64,000 nt of DNA, taken from positions 122,759,784-122,823,783 of the forward strand of contig NC_072893.1 of assembly GCF_027943255.1 (NCBI RefSeq), in the 5' to 3' direction. The position numbers and the translations under genes were made by a program. A model generated the notes under the pieces. That model was given only the letters and a program-made list of their open reading frames with translations. It did no database searches and was not told where the DNA came from. Positions 12,076-25,190 of the stretch are shown here, in pieces. This DNA comes from Anastrepha obliqua. Taxonomy: Eukaryota > Arthropoda > Insecta > Diptera > Tephritidae. How positions within the stretch are numbered: position 1 is the first letter of the stretch; each line of letters begins with the position of its first letter.

Positions 12076-12490
12076 ATTTCCTTACGGGGGACCCTCAACC
12101 AAAATAAGTGCACAAAGAAGCTACGCCCTGTAAGAATTGGTAATCTGTAGTAGTTGGTAAAATCGAACGTGTGAACAACTACATAATTATACTATTACCA
12201 TACGCCACTTCTACAACTTCTCTTATTCGCGTCTTACCATCTCTAATTTTTTGGTCTTTGAAATTAGAAATAAAATTATCTGCCATACAATTTCACTAGC
12301 CAAATTCTTTGTATAAAGAATCTGGAAATCCAGTAAAAATTGGTAATCTGTAATAGTTGGTAAAATCGAACGTGTGAACAGCTAATTATGTATATAATAC
12401 TTTCACGCCACTTCCACATCCTCCATTATTCGCGTTCTAATATCTCTAAAATTTTGGTCTTAAATGTTAATTGATTGTGAACAAATATCG
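12070..12490. repeat. ~210 bp tandem duplication (diverged)
   Basis: TTGGTAATCTGTA.TAGTTGG and AAAATCGAACGTGTGAACA occur near 12,137 and again near 12,347. They are followed in both places by CGCCACTTC, TTATTCGCGT and TTTTGGTCTT. The two halves differ at many positions, so the duplication is old. Confidence 0.7.
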
Positions 12491-12891
12491 TTTATGTCCT
12501 GTCGATAGTCCGTCGTGCTGAGCATGGCCTAAGTATGTAGTATAGCTGAACCTTTAAACACAAATAAGTATAATTTGTAGAAAACAATCAAAAACGCGCA
12601 TCACAGCTTGGTCTTAATGGGAATATAAATATTTAACGAAGAATTTAATTAGAATTTAAAATTTTGTTATAAGAATAAATTATTTAAATGCCAGAAGATT
12701 ATTTCAAGTCTCAATAAAGTCTGAGTTAGAAATATTACGATAATTCTTGCAGTGAAGCTTTGTTAGCGGAATTTTTAAAAATATATTAAAAGCTCGGTTT
12801 TTTTATGAATATTTATTAACTATTTTGAATTTGACGTCATACATGAAAACGAATTTAAGAGTTTTTGAATTTTTCAAAATATTTAATAAAC

Positions 12892-13629
12892 TTAAGGGGG
12901 GGAAACCGGTTTAGGACGCCAAAATTTTGGTGTTTTCGAGAATTTTTCGAACAAAGAAGGAATAATCAGAAATTGTTTAAGTTTAGAGGATATTTTATTT
13001 ATATTTTTTGGTACACTTTTAAATTTTTTTGAAGCTATTTCCGCAGCAGATAGTGGCGTTAGAGCGTGATGTCCATGGACGATCGCCATCCGAGTGTCTT
13101 GCTGGTGGGAATTCCTGAAGTTGCAATTTTTCTCTGAAATCAACAGCAATTTTTTTTTATTAACAACTTATTTCCTCTGAATATGAACCTATTTGTGGTA
13201 AAAAAATATTGAAAATTGCATGCTTTTGAGGCGCTTGAACACAAAGTAGTTTTTTATACCATATTTTTTCATCTATTTTGCTTAAAAACCCATATTTTAA
13301 ATAATAATATAATCCCGGAATTAGGTTCATATAGATTAGAATTGAATAAAAAAAAAATCCCGAAAAATTTTAGGACGATTGGTCGATAACTTTTTAAGCT
13401 AGAATGCCCACCAGTTGAAAAAAAGTAGTTTCGAAAAACGTCGTTCTAACCAACGCGCGCTACGGTGCGGAACCGACGGGCAGTCATTTACATAAGTGCT
13501 CATAGAATCGCGAATAATGCGAATTTCGCTTTAAAATTTTTACCACATATTTTTGAGTAGTTATACTAACGATTTATGCAATAAAAAAAATCGATTTTTT
13601 GATCGATCTAAACCGGTTTTCTCCCATAA
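12892..13629. mobile_element. TTAA-type MITE-like element (copy B)
   Basis: The left end is TTAA followed by GGGGGGGAAACCGGTTTAG. The right end, read in reverse, is GGGAGAAAACCGGTTTAG and abuts ATAA, so the target on the right has one change. Subterminal AAAAAATCGATTTTTT near the right end also occurs near the right end of copy A and, with one change, near the left end of copy C. No transposase is encoded. The minus-strand frame inside it (12,892-13,149) is not supported as a gene. Confidence 0.6.
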
Positions 13630-16600
13630 CTAAATTTGTTTCTTACTTTAATATGTAAGAGTACATATTTGTATAAATAAAATTTCAGCAGCATCATCAT
13701 ATTTCATCACTTTATCATAATTGTTTGCCTTTTGTTTCTGAAGTAACTAAGCTAAAATCAAATGCGCTATAAAAAGCTAACGCAGTGACTTGCAAAAATG
13801 CAGACCATACGAGCAAGTAACTATACGTGCAAAAGAAAATCATGAAACTAATTAATCAGCTAAACCAATAAAGATTGTGGGGCTGCCAGTTGTTGCAAAT
13901 CAATAGGAAAATATAAAGTTCTTAAACCAACTCTGAATACATTAATTATTAAAAAAAATTAAGCCCATAAATATATATAATACATATATGAAATGTACCT
14001 AGTTTCGTTTCTTGAATATAAAACTAAGATTCAAAACTAGTACGAAATTTGGAAGTACTTCAAAAACTCTTGCTGAAGCTGAAATAATAACAAATTTGTA
14101 TGTATGTATGTATATGGAGACTATAGCGAAAATATCTCTCTCCGAGTGCAACTTCTCTGAGGCTGAAATAAAAATTTGGAAATAATACACGTACTACATA
14201 TGTACATACATATGTACATATATAGTACAACGCATACAGTAGCGATGTAGGGGTCATCACGAGCAAGCGCGTATAGCAACAGCGCAAATAAATTAAAACA
14301 AAAACAAAAGCCAACCAATAAAGTGACTGCGAAACAAAGCTGCTCATCAAGCGCGGCATCACAACACAGGTAGACAACAAAGAAAACCGAGTTGTGTGCG
14401 TTGATGGCGATCAGCGGCGAATAGCGATAAAAACAATGCAAACTAATAAAATTAACGGCATCAAACAAATGCGTTGGTGTGCGACTGATGCAAAAACAAA
14501 ACAACAACACAAAATACAGGAATCGCTTGCGCATGCAGAGCGAAGAAGCGGTGAGAGTGAGTAATTCTAGAGGCGTTTGTGGGTGACGAAAACAACAACC
14601 AATAAGAAAAAAGCTTTAGGACAACTGGGAACAAAGGAATTTACGACTGAAATTCGAGAGAAAAAATTCTAAAAATAGATGTAAAAAATGTTTTTAATAA
14701 AAACCAAAAAAAACATACTTAAAAAATGTGAGGAAAATTTGTTAAACTAAAATAATTCATGTACAACTGCTGGAGCATTCAACACTGCTCGCGCTTTAAA
14801 CGTGATGGTGCTTGCAATTGGCATTGTCGCCACTGCTGACTCATGACTTTTGCACCCAATTTCCGAGGAAAAACAAAACGATCCACAAAAAAGAAATGAA
14901 CGACAAAGCAATGCAGCAAACAATTTACAATGACAACGGCGGCAAAGTGGCAGTTACAAGGCAATCAACGATTGGACGCAGTGACGCGCTTTGATTTATT
15001 TCACACAAAATAAAAATAAAAGCAAAGCCAAAATAAAAAAAAAAAAAAACACTGCGAGAAATATTGCGTATAAGCTTACTTTTGCGCGAGACCAGTCAAA
15101 GATGCATAAGCAAAACAAAACACAAAGGCGTGCAAATGTGGAAAAAATACAATAATGAAAACAGCAAAACAAGCGGTTATTAATTGCAATGTGTGCATTT
15201 CACGACACCACAAAACAACAACAATGGAACCAAACAAATGAAACGCTCCAATTGCGCTGACAGCAACGTACGTATACTACTAGCAGGCACACGTCTATGC
15301 ATACATACATACGGAATGCAGCAAGGTAGAAGTGAAGCGCAAGAGCTGCAATGATCGCAACATGAAGCACGAGAAAGCGCATAAATTCCAAGCGAACCAA
15401 TTAGATTGTATGCCGCCGGAAGTGACAAGTGGCGAGCAGTGACCAAGGAGAAAGGATGTTGATAAACTAATACAATTATACATGAAAAAGTCAATTGACA
15501 AAGCCTATACAACAAAATAATAACTAACACAATTTGCGCAGTAAAACGGCACTCAATGATCGCAGTGCATATGACGAGCGCAAATCTCAGCAAAGAAATG
15601 AGAGAGTGCTGAGAAAGAGTAGATCGCAAGTTCAATTTTTGACACTAAAAGTGCAATGCGAAAAGGCATTGACACTGCAGAATTAAAAGCGAATAAAAAT
15701 AATAAAATTTAAAAACCAAAAACCAAAAACGAAAAATTGAAGGAAAACAAAAAAAAAAAAATAAATAAAAACGGCGTATATTGTAAAAAGGGCATTCAAA
15801 TTATCAAACATTTCTTTTTGCATTCCTACGCCACCGCATGTAAGTATTTTGGACATATGAGAATAACCAGGCTTTCCACTGAAGAATTGGGTGGATTGCA
15901 GAAAGCTAATTGCTGGAAGGAGGGAGGTAAGGTAAATTCAACGGAAATGCATACGTCAAGTAGTTGCATACAATTGGAGCAATGCGGCCGAGAAAGCAGA
16001 CGGCAAGCAGTCGACTAATGACATAGCAATTAGGTTGAGAGAACAAGTTCATTGCTGTTGGGCTTTCCGGGAAATCAATTACGCCTTGGCAATTACTTGT
16101 AAGCGCCATGTGACAGTGGAACTATTTATAGGAATTTCGCAGATTGTTTACCGGATGTGTGACGTTGTCGAGAGTTAGTGAAAGCGACAAGCAAACAGAG
16201 CTTTTGATTTTCGCAAACTAATAACAACAGGGAGTATATGCCTACCTATGTATGTATGTATGTGTGTGCATATAATTGTGTCTATTAACCAGAAATGTAC
16301 ATTTCGACACATAAATTTATTTATTCAGAAATACAATATTTGAAGAGAGTAAGAATGAAAAGTTTTCTAAGAATTCATGTAATGGACTCTTGTTTACTAT
16401 ATGCAAATAACGATTACTTAAATATTTACTGAACGCTATGAATCATGGGCACGTGGCGAATAAATGAGAATTGTAAAAACGTAAGAGTGCAGCTCTCAGA
16501 GGCGGAGAAATAGAGAATAAATAGAAGCATTGGCGCAGCTGTGAAACTCTGCTGGAGCAAAGAATTACAAAATTGGAAGATTCTGTGAAAACTGAAGACA

Positions 16601-16776
16601 CGAAAGACCTTGGGTGAAAATATGAAATCGGAATTTTGAATTCGTAATAAGATGTCCGTTGGATGTTAGTAATTCTCATAAAGAAAATAAACATTATACT
16701 AGCAGGCAGCACAAGCTATCAAGTTCGAAGCACTCTTAGATCCCAACAGTCGAATACGCTTAAAGATTGCATGACC
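13630..16776. other. non-coding stretch, no gene recognised
   Basis: Contains ATGTATGTATGT runs near 14,098-14,115 and 16,249-16,262 and a CATACATATGTACAT palindromic patch near 14,205. Long minus-strand frames between 14,060 and 15,635 are Cys-, Leu- and Phe-rich, overlap each other in several frames and reflect an A-rich plus strand. Confidence 0.45.
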
Positions 16777-17751
16777 TTAAGGGGACTCGGTGGTCCATAA
16801 ATTTAAAAAAATTGATTTTTTGTTTTTGCGATATTTCGAAAGTAGATACTATATAAGAATATACTGTGAAATTTTTATGCGGAAATTTTATAGCTTCTAC
16901 AGTTGCAAACAACCGGAGAAAAGGGAAACAATCTTCCATTTCCTCTGTGAATGCCCTGCCCTATGGAAGGACAGAATGTTAACCCTGGGCAAACCGCTGT
17001 TCGAGGAGCTCGAACAACTGTCTGGCTTAGAGGTCAACAACCTAATAAGGTTCCTGAACCGCACAGACTGGGTATAGTCATGCCGTAAATAACAAGTTGG
17101 TAACGAGGATGTGGCAACAAAATGGTGCGGAAGCGCTAGTTGGATTCAGGATGAATCACCACTCTAACCAACCAACCAACCAACAGTGCATTAACTAGGT
17201 AGCGAGCGGTCCGCGCGCTCCTGTACCTCAAACTTTAAACTCATTTATCTCGAAACGACGTTTTTTCGGCTTGGTGTTGTAAAAAAAAAAATAAAAAAAA
17301 CTATTCAACCGTCTGAAATTTTAATACATTTATTAAATCATTATTATTATATCAATTATTTCCTAGTTTTTTGATTAAAAAACTGAAAAAAACCCGATAT
17401 TTAGAGTTTCAAATTCAAAAACGCGCCATTTTATAAAATGTTTTTCTTTTTTTTTTATTCTAGTAGGGGCTATAGCTACAGTCATACTGATTAATATTTT
17501 TTTTTTTTGTTTTTGTGTTTCAGATAAATAGAAGAGCCAAAGTGGACAGCACTGTCCAGGTCCAATTTATCGGGAGAGTCAACTTCAGCGTCATTTTTAA
17601 ATTAAAAAAAAAAAAATCATTTTTGTATGTAAAAGAAGTTAAATACAAAGCCTAAAAAATTTAAATATGTATTTTTTTCATTTTTTTTTATTATAAAAAA
17701 ATTCCTGAAATACCCTAAATTAGCGAGCTCTATGCCACCGGGACCCTTTAA
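16777..17751. mobile_element. TTAA-type element (copy C) interrupted by a LINE fragment
   Basis: The left end is TTAAGGGGACTCGGTGG. The right end read in reverse is TTAAAGGGTCCCGGTGG, with TTAA at 17,748-17,751. AAAAAAATTGATTTTTTG lies about 30 bp inside the left end, close to the subterminal word of copies A and B. A LINE tail occupies about 16,895-17,185, so part of the length is a later insertion. No transposase is seen. Confidence 0.6.
16895..17185 (+). pseudogene. LINE 3' end (zinc-knuckle tail and tandem tail)
   Basis: The frame reads SCKQPEKRETIFHFLCECPA and then LGKPLFEELEQLSGLEVNNL before a stop at 17,075-17,077. This is the end of an ORF2 with the C...H...C knuckle seen downstream of RNase H in I/Loa-like LINEs. 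The 3' end is a CCAACCAACCAACCAAC tail at about 17,168-17,184, typical of non-LTR elements that end in a short tandem repeat. The copy is strongly 5'-truncated. It lies within TTAA element C. Confidence 0.7.
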
Positions 17752-20419
17752 ACTGATCTAACAGCTTGCCAAACCGTCTTCTGTAGAGTAAAGAATACAG
17801 CTGCTAGACACAAAGACGCTTGAGCATTCTGCGGCACTGATGCACAAACGCAAAATGTGGCCTGGGTGGTCATCTAAAAACGGGCGGTATCTAAGGACCT
17901 AGGATCCATACAAAGGTTCCGTTTAGGGATTCTCGACTCAGATTTTAAAATGAGCAAATGTGCTACCTTGCGAGTTAGTTGTTAAGTTTTTACCGTTCTT
18001 AGGTTGTTATGTTTGTCGTTGTTGTTTTAGAAATTCACTAAATACTGGCAAGTGCAGTGAAGTTATCATTATTATCATCATTTAACGGTTCTCCACATCC
18101 AAGATGTTTATTTTTATTTATTTATAAATTTTTTTTAAATTAATTTATTTTTTTTCTATTCATGTTTAGAGTTAAATGGTGCAGACATTATGAAAACTTA
18201 CAAAATATAAATTTTTTTAATATAATGCGCTTAGGGGTAAATTTCAACGATATTATGGTTCATTATTACACAATAAATAATAACAACAATATATAGTAAT
18301 TCAATGTATTATAGACTATTGTCTCGAGTTCGAAAAATTCTAACCTATAAATTTGTATGACCAAAATCTGCTAAAATAGGTGAAAATACGAAAATACGCA
18401 AATTCTTAGCATTTTCAGGCCTCCAGGTATGTCGGATTATTCGCCTTACGTTAGCATCATTGAGCTACATTCATTCAAGAGTTTAGGGCCCACATTCCTT
18501 GCCAACTTAAATGCCTGCTTTGCAAGTGATAAACAAATCAAATCAAATCAAATCCAAGAGCCAACGACTACTCCCAACTAACGAGCCATGCGTTATACTT
18601 TTGAGTATGCAAAGAAGTAATATTTTGTTTAGTGTACATTGAATTCCTAGCAAAAATAAGTCCTGTAAAAAATAATTTCAAATTCCAAGTTGTTGAGAAA
18701 GCATAGAGAGAGAGAGAGAGCTACAAGCCGCCAATAATTTCCACAAGCAGTGGAATCGTTATAGTTTTTATTATGCGATAAAAGGTGAACTATTAAAACA
18801 CAATGCCACAATCGCCTGGCCATTTATGCAACTACCGCAATTTGTTGGAAACCATGCAGTGGCATACTAAATTAACCATATTACGAAAAAGACGGGAACA
18901 AACCGCTAAAATGACAGGGAATTCAATAAATGTATAATGCAACTTATTCACTGTTGACTGAGTGACTTGAAAGCGCGTCTCGGCCGCCAAGAAAAATAAA
19001 GGAAGAAAGAAGACAACAGCTTAACAGACAGTGAACGACGCAAAAGTGTTTGCCGTTAATTTCATTGTTAAATATCTTGGCACGTTTTGGAGATTTAAAC
19101 GCATGAAGAAATGCTTGCATACACAAATACATGCATACATACATACATACAAATGTATATACATGTATGTAAACTAACGGTATTAATGAATGAATGTTAA
19201 AAAAAAGAATGTTGATTGCTTGTGGTTCACAATAGTGATAAATAGATGGTGGGCCGCCGCTGGTAGAAAGTTAACGCGTAGAAAGCGGTAAACAAACTGA
19301 ATTATGAAAGAGAAGGGAAAAATATTTAAAAACAACAAACAAAAATTTTAAGTTGATATGTTTGTGTGTGTGGATGCGTGGATGCACAAATATTTTTTTT
19401 TTTTTGTAATTAAAAAAAAATGTATTTTAATTACAAATAAAAAAAAACATTGTTTTTTAACTAGAATTTAAAAAAAATGTATTTTAATTACAATAAAAAA
19501 AAATATAATTACAATTTTTTGTGCAAATCAATATAAATGGAATTTTAATATTTATTATTTTTTTATTATAAATTTAATTTATTGAAAACAATTATGTTAA
19601 ATAATGTTTTAGTAATTTTTATTAAAAAAAATATTTTAATTAATTTTTTTTTTAATTTTGAAATGTTCTTAAATTAAATACAATAAAATATATATAAAAT
19701 TAAAAATTTTAATAATTAAAAAAAAATGTTTAATTTAAAACTTAAATTTAATTTAGACTTTTTTTATTTAAATTTAATTTAAATTTTTTTAAATTTAAAT
19801 TTGATTTAAAATTTCTTGTTAATTTTCAAATTTAATTAAAATAAATATATGTATATATACATATGTATATAAAATTAAACAATTGAATACAAAATTAATT
19901 TTAAATTTATCTTTAATTTATTTTATAGAATGCAAAAAAAAAATTTAAATAAAAAAAAAAATTTAATCTTAAATTTAATTTAAATTTTTTATTTAAAAAT
20001 TTTGTTTTTTTTTTTTGCATTTTAAAATATATTTATTAAAAATTAACATATTCTGAATAAAAACAAAACCAAATAGTTCTAACAAACCTCACTTCACAAA
20101 TATTAAAAGAAAACCCTGAGGTTATTCAAATATATGTACATTCAAAGTGGAGAAAGACTTGGGTTCACTTAGTGTATCCAAACGGGCGCTGGTTGGCACG
20201 AGAAAGAAACGACTGACGCGCTGTGTTAAGCCCAGCCAAAATGGCAGTTAACGCGCCAAGCAAGAATAAGTATAATTAAAGTAAAGATAATAAGGAAATA
20301 TAAATATTAATATTTTATAAGCAAATGTAGAGCTCTTAATTTATCATACTATTGAATATCGATTGAACCTACCAGGCAGAATAGCACATAAAGTTCCTGT
20401 GTTGAAAAAAAAAAAACCA
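17752..20419. other. non-coding stretch with A/T tracts
   Basis: No supported gene. A (GA)n run sits at about 18,703-18,720. Between 19,390 and 20,040 the sequence is nearly pure A/T, with repeated AATGTATTTTAATTACAA words and many ATTTAAATTT palindromes. A TGTATGTATACATGT-like patch lies near 19,150. Confidence 0.5.
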
Positions 20420-20860
20420 CGGAGACGGCCACATAATGATTTGCGGATGCTTCTCTTGGTATGGAGTAGAACCTTTTCACCTCATAACCAATAAAATGGA
20501 CAAATTTATTCACAAGGAAATATGATACTTCAAGAAGTGATGCCACCATTTGCTGGGGAGAACATGACACTTTGGTAGCATTTTATGCAAGATAATGACA
20601 CAAAACACTCAAAATATGTTAACAAAATAATGCTAAAATTATGGACTGAGCGAGCCAGTCACCCGACCTAATTCCGATCCACAACCTTAGAGGAGATTTG
20701 AAGAAGTGAATCGGGAAGGAAACATTCAAAAATAAGCAGGATTTATGGTAATAAATCAAAGAACAAAGGTCTCCACTCCCACAGAAGCCTCCCGTAGGAT
20801 TATCAATTCTATGCTGAAGTGCATTGAACAGGGGTTATTGATTAAACATCGATAATTTAA
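20420..20860 (+). pseudogene. decayed Tc1-like transposase, C-terminal part
   Basis: The sequence reads IMICGCFSWYGVEPFHLI in one frame. A shifted frame then gives ILQEVMPPFAGENMTLW, FMQDNDTKHSKYVNK and NLRGDLKK, with several stops between. This order matches Tc1 transposases, where QDNDPKHT holds the second catalytic Asp and the Glu motif comes before WRDLK. The third catalytic motif is not intact. No terminal inverted repeats were found, so this is an isolated remnant. Confidence 0.65.
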
Positions 20861-20869
20861 ACAGCATTT

Positions 20870-21983
20870 TTAATAAAATCACTAAGTTCTTTTTGTATCG
20901 TGTCTATTTTTATTTCGTACCTATTAATTCTTATAAATTTGCCGTAATCGTTTATGCCTGATGAGTTATGAATCACGCCTCCACAGAACGGCAGATGATT
21001 TCTGCGAAGATATTTTCATCGCTGAAATATGTGCACTCGGCGGTTTGTCATTACCTGGTCGTCCCTATGTCATAAAAAAAGTTTTTCTAATATATAATTT
21101 ACAGTTTCATGTTCATAGTAGAAATCGAACCCGGTATCCATCGCATGAAAATCACACACAAAAGCTGTTCAGCAACCGCCGCGTAAAATTCCAAAAATTA
21201 AGTTATGAAAAAGATGAGTAAGAAGAAAGAAGTTAAAAAAATGCAACGCTCAAGAAATATGTAAATACAAAAAAAAATTAAATATTATTTACCGCGCAGC
21301 AAGAAATTCGAGAAAGTTGAAAAATTCAATTTTGGCGCGCAAGTGTGTGGGAGATGGGATTTGGTGAAATGCGTTGCTATGGAGCGACCTGGCACGGGCA
21401 GTTTATGAAGGCGAGACAAATGAGCGGGGGTTAAAACAGAAATGGCAATATGTGTATGCTGAGATAGAAATGTAAGAAGAACACATAAATCTAGTTTTTT
21501 TTTTTTTTTTGTTTAAGAGATGTTTAAAATATTAAGATGGTCGGCTGACGTCAAATGGTAGTAACTGCCTTGCCCGCATTCTAATTTACACAAGGTCAAC
21601 CAACCCTAGTCCTTCTTGTCACAAGTCTTCTTCTTGCCACTAGTCAATCAATGCTAAGTAATGACCACACAGACGCGCTTTACTTTGGATATGAAAACGT
21701 CTGGCATCACTTGAGGCTAATTCATTCATGATGGTGGCACTTAATTTTGCGATTTAATGTTTTGGACGTCAAATAGCCTGCTTCTTTGTTGTTCTTTTTA
21801 TACATTCTTATGGAAATTTTTACATCAGAAACACCAAATTGCAAAAACAAAAGCCTTATAAATGCTGTTGCTACTCTAGTGCCACAGCCTGAGCCATCCG
21901 ACAACTAACATTTGCACGCCCATAGACCTTTTACATATTCTGAGGAGACTTAATGTGGTGGTGACCAATAATGTCTATTGAAA
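20870..21983. other. non-coding stretch, no gene recognised
   Basis: Open frames of 60 to 86 codons occur, but none shows a motif, and no splice pattern supports them. Confidence 0.4.
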
Positions 21984-22140
21984 GTTGTTGTTGTTGGGCG
22001 GCATAAAACATTCTCTTTACATTTATGGTGAATGCTGCTACAGTGTCAATCGCTGCATGTTGTGGTTGTAACAGCATAAAACATTTCCATTAATTTTTCG
22101 ATGTGTGCTGCTGAAGTGAGAGTCCGTGACCGGATTCAAA
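21984..22140 (+). repeat. dispersed repeat, two joined partial copies
   Basis: TTGTTGTTGGGCGGCATAAA followed by ATTC...GAATGCTGCT, then TGTGGTTGTAACAGCATAAA and TGTGTGCTGCTGAAGTGAGAG with CCGTGACCGGAT. It is clearly the same family as the better-preserved copy at 38,938-39,075. Two heads in succession suggest a dimer or a duplication. Confidence 0.6.
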
Positions 22141-23598
22141 ACCGCCTATTGAAAGCTCTAATCGCTCTCTTAAAATCTTCTGTTATATAAAAGGCATCTC
22201 CCAAAAACAATGTGTCATTCAGAATTATTTGGAAATTTATCACTCGGTATTGAATCTTAGTAATTTTCGTGAAAATTTAGAAACACAGATTATGGATAAT
22301 GTTAAAAATAGATTAAAAAAGGGTTTTATGATCCTTCTTCGACTTTTAAATTTTAGGCTGAATGTTTTTATATATAAAATTTATTTGATATTTCGTGCGT
22401 TTTTAATTTACTTCTTTGAGCAGGCCACGCATATCTAAAAACAAAAAATTTGTTTTTTGGAACTCATTTGCGACGGCCCATGTCCTGCTTCACAAGGAGT
22501 GAAAGGAAAACACAAAACAATTCTGTCTACATATGAGAAAATATTCCTAAAAATTATTGTGATATATTTGTGTAAAATGACGTACAATTTTTGCTATTCC
22601 GTATATTGTACGATAAAAGATTATAATAAAAAAATAAATGTATTTAGACTAGAATTGGACTTTACGAAACACACGAAAATACGCTAAAAATTTAGATCAA
22701 AAATGGGCTTTACGAAAACTTATGTAGATACGTAAAAGGTACTCAAAAAATAGAGTAATAAAAAATTACAAAAAAACCAAAAGCGTACAAAAAAATCAAA
22801 GCGTACAATGACCCAAATGTGAATGCTGTTGCAAAACGCAAAAAAGGCCCAAAAGCAAAAGCGCAAGAAAAAGTAAAAAATAAGCACTAAAACAAACTGA
22901 AACGTTAAAAATAGCTCAGCAGCGGTACGATCACAAATTAGCAACGCAAAAGAACGGCGAAAGCATTCAATGCGCGTGGAGCGAATAATTGGCAATAAAA
23001 AAAAAAAGCTTTTGCGATTTTTGAAAAAAAAAAAAAAAGCAACAACGAAATTTGAGAACCCACATAAAGCAAGAATAGAGATAAAATCGCTGAGAAGATC
23101 AAAGCAAGCGCGCATTGAACGTTTCAGCATACCAGATCAGCTGCTTTAGATAGCCAAATTAAGCCACAGCTCTATTGTCAACATGACATTTTCGCAAAAC
23201 GCACACACTGTCAAACCGCAAAGTGACAGTGAGTTTGTAAATATTAACGCAAGTGCGCAAAAAGAGGATGTGAGCACTGAGAAGTCAACGCATTCAAGTA
23301 GAATTTTCGCTCGCAGCTCAAAAAAATAATAAGGGAAATATGAAAAATCGGAAAACACGAAGCAATACAATGCACTAACCGCTGACGATGGTGAAGCGCG
23401 CAATAACAAATAACAAAAAGCGGGAAAACAACAAATTACATTTGAAACGGCTACAAGACAAGTGTGGGAGCGATCGCTGTAAAAAATAATAATAGTATAA
23501 TCGCCAAGCGGTAGCAATTGATTTTATCATTGTTGCAATTAATCGCAAGACGGCGGTAAAGTACAATGCAACTATGACAACGACGTAGTTGCACGCAT

Positions 23599-23629
<31 letters not shown>

Positions 23630-25190
23630 GTGTACATATTTTTAAAGCGTTTACTCCCGCCATCCGTTTTCCTTTCATTTTGTTTGAGCACAAATTGCGG
23701 CTCTTCAAGTAACAATACACAAAAAAGTAAATCTAGTACTTAGTAACAATAGAATGAATAACGCTTGCGGCTTGGCTTATCAACACAGCAACAGCGTCAC
23801 TCCACAATGTGATACAACATCAACGTTAGCGCACTCACTGCGCCCCGCTCACACCACCCACAACCTTGCACTAGTCAGCGCCTGGTAAACGCTCGCTTTG
23901 GCGCTCACTGTCAGTATTCAAATTGTGGGCTGAACAGCTGTTGTTGGATGTATGAGAAATATTATGTGTGTGCTGGAGTTATGCAGATAAAGGGAGAGAA
24001 GTGCAAAATGTGGGATCCAAATGTGGGATATGGTGTATAATATGATTTGTAACACGTATTCTGGGAACTTTTGCTAAATTTTCGATGGACAGAACGTAAT
24101 TACAGTTCCCTTAGGAACTTTTTTAACAATATTTCAGTGTCTTCGACTGTAGCCTTTGTATATCTTGTTTGTGGATTAAATAAAATTTTGATTACTGCAA
24201 AGTACTTTTGGATCCACTTGTGGGTCGCGTAAACATAGTGCTGCTCATATAGCGAAAAGCTGCATGAGGTGCCCCAGTCAGTATAGCGTTGCCAATAGTA
24301 GCAGGTGGTGCGTATAATTAATGTTTTGTTACACATTACTAAGAGATTCTTGCTCGCATATAAGAATAAGAAAAACGGAGTAAATCCTTTATAATTAATG
24401 CTTAATTTTCTCACATACATAATTCCAATATGATATAAATTTGTTTTTCAATTTATTTGCAATTTTAAGTAAGTGTCGGTTTCTACACCTATAAAACGTT
24501 GTCAGCGGATTTACTGTAGGTGCCAAATCTTAGTACAGTAAACGTAAATTAACAATTTGTTTTTTTTTCCAATTTTTTTTTTTTTTTTCAAATAATAAAT
24601 AAAACAATAATTTAAAAAATTAAATATAAATTAACAAAAAAATGTTTTCAAATAATAAAAAAAAATCAGTATAGTTATATTACTTATTCATCTCAGCATA
24701 TGTATGTAAAATTTGGTTTTGATATAGGAAGTTAAAGCATAGTTAACGTTAAACCGCTCTGCAAATTTTGATTTTTGGCACTTACGATAAATTCGCGCAA
24801 AGAACCGAATTGTTTTTGCTCACATATCCTTCAACATAAGTTCATCTTCTTTATCTTTATGCTCATGGGTTTGAAATATTGAATTTTATTTCTAAAAGAG
24901 ATACATACATACGTACTTATACAAATAAATGCCACATTTAAACTAAATTTTACTCGTATACTTTATTTTGTACGGAATAATAAAAATAACTATTCCAGTT
25001 AAGTTTGGTTTTATCCTTCCACCTGTGTCTGCGTCAAAAGTAAACAACGCACCTGCTTCACCATCTACCCTCTCGTTTACATTTTTTTTATTTTTCTTGT
25101 TCAGTCTACTGAATTTGACAATGCACATATGCGGCATGGAGCGCCATGGCTCGTATACCGATTTACCGTCACAGCCTAGCAGTTAAGTTC
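22141..25190. other. non-coding stretch; one short plus-strand ORF noted
   Basis: No gene is supported. A 48-codon frame starting with ATG at 23,183 and ending at 23,329 has balanced composition and could be an upstream ORF or the start of an exon. A poly-A run of about 25 lies near 23,599. A minus-strand frame at 24,100-24,420 has no recognised motif. Confidence 0.4.

Noticed and set aside
14060..15635. Several minus-strand ORFs up to 151 codons
   Set aside because: They overlap in multiple frames, are Cys-, Leu- and Phe-rich, and follow from an A-rich plus strand. No motif or splice support.
24100..24420. 106-codon minus-strand ORF
   Set aside because: Balanced composition, but no recognised domain, start context or splice partner, so not called as a gene.
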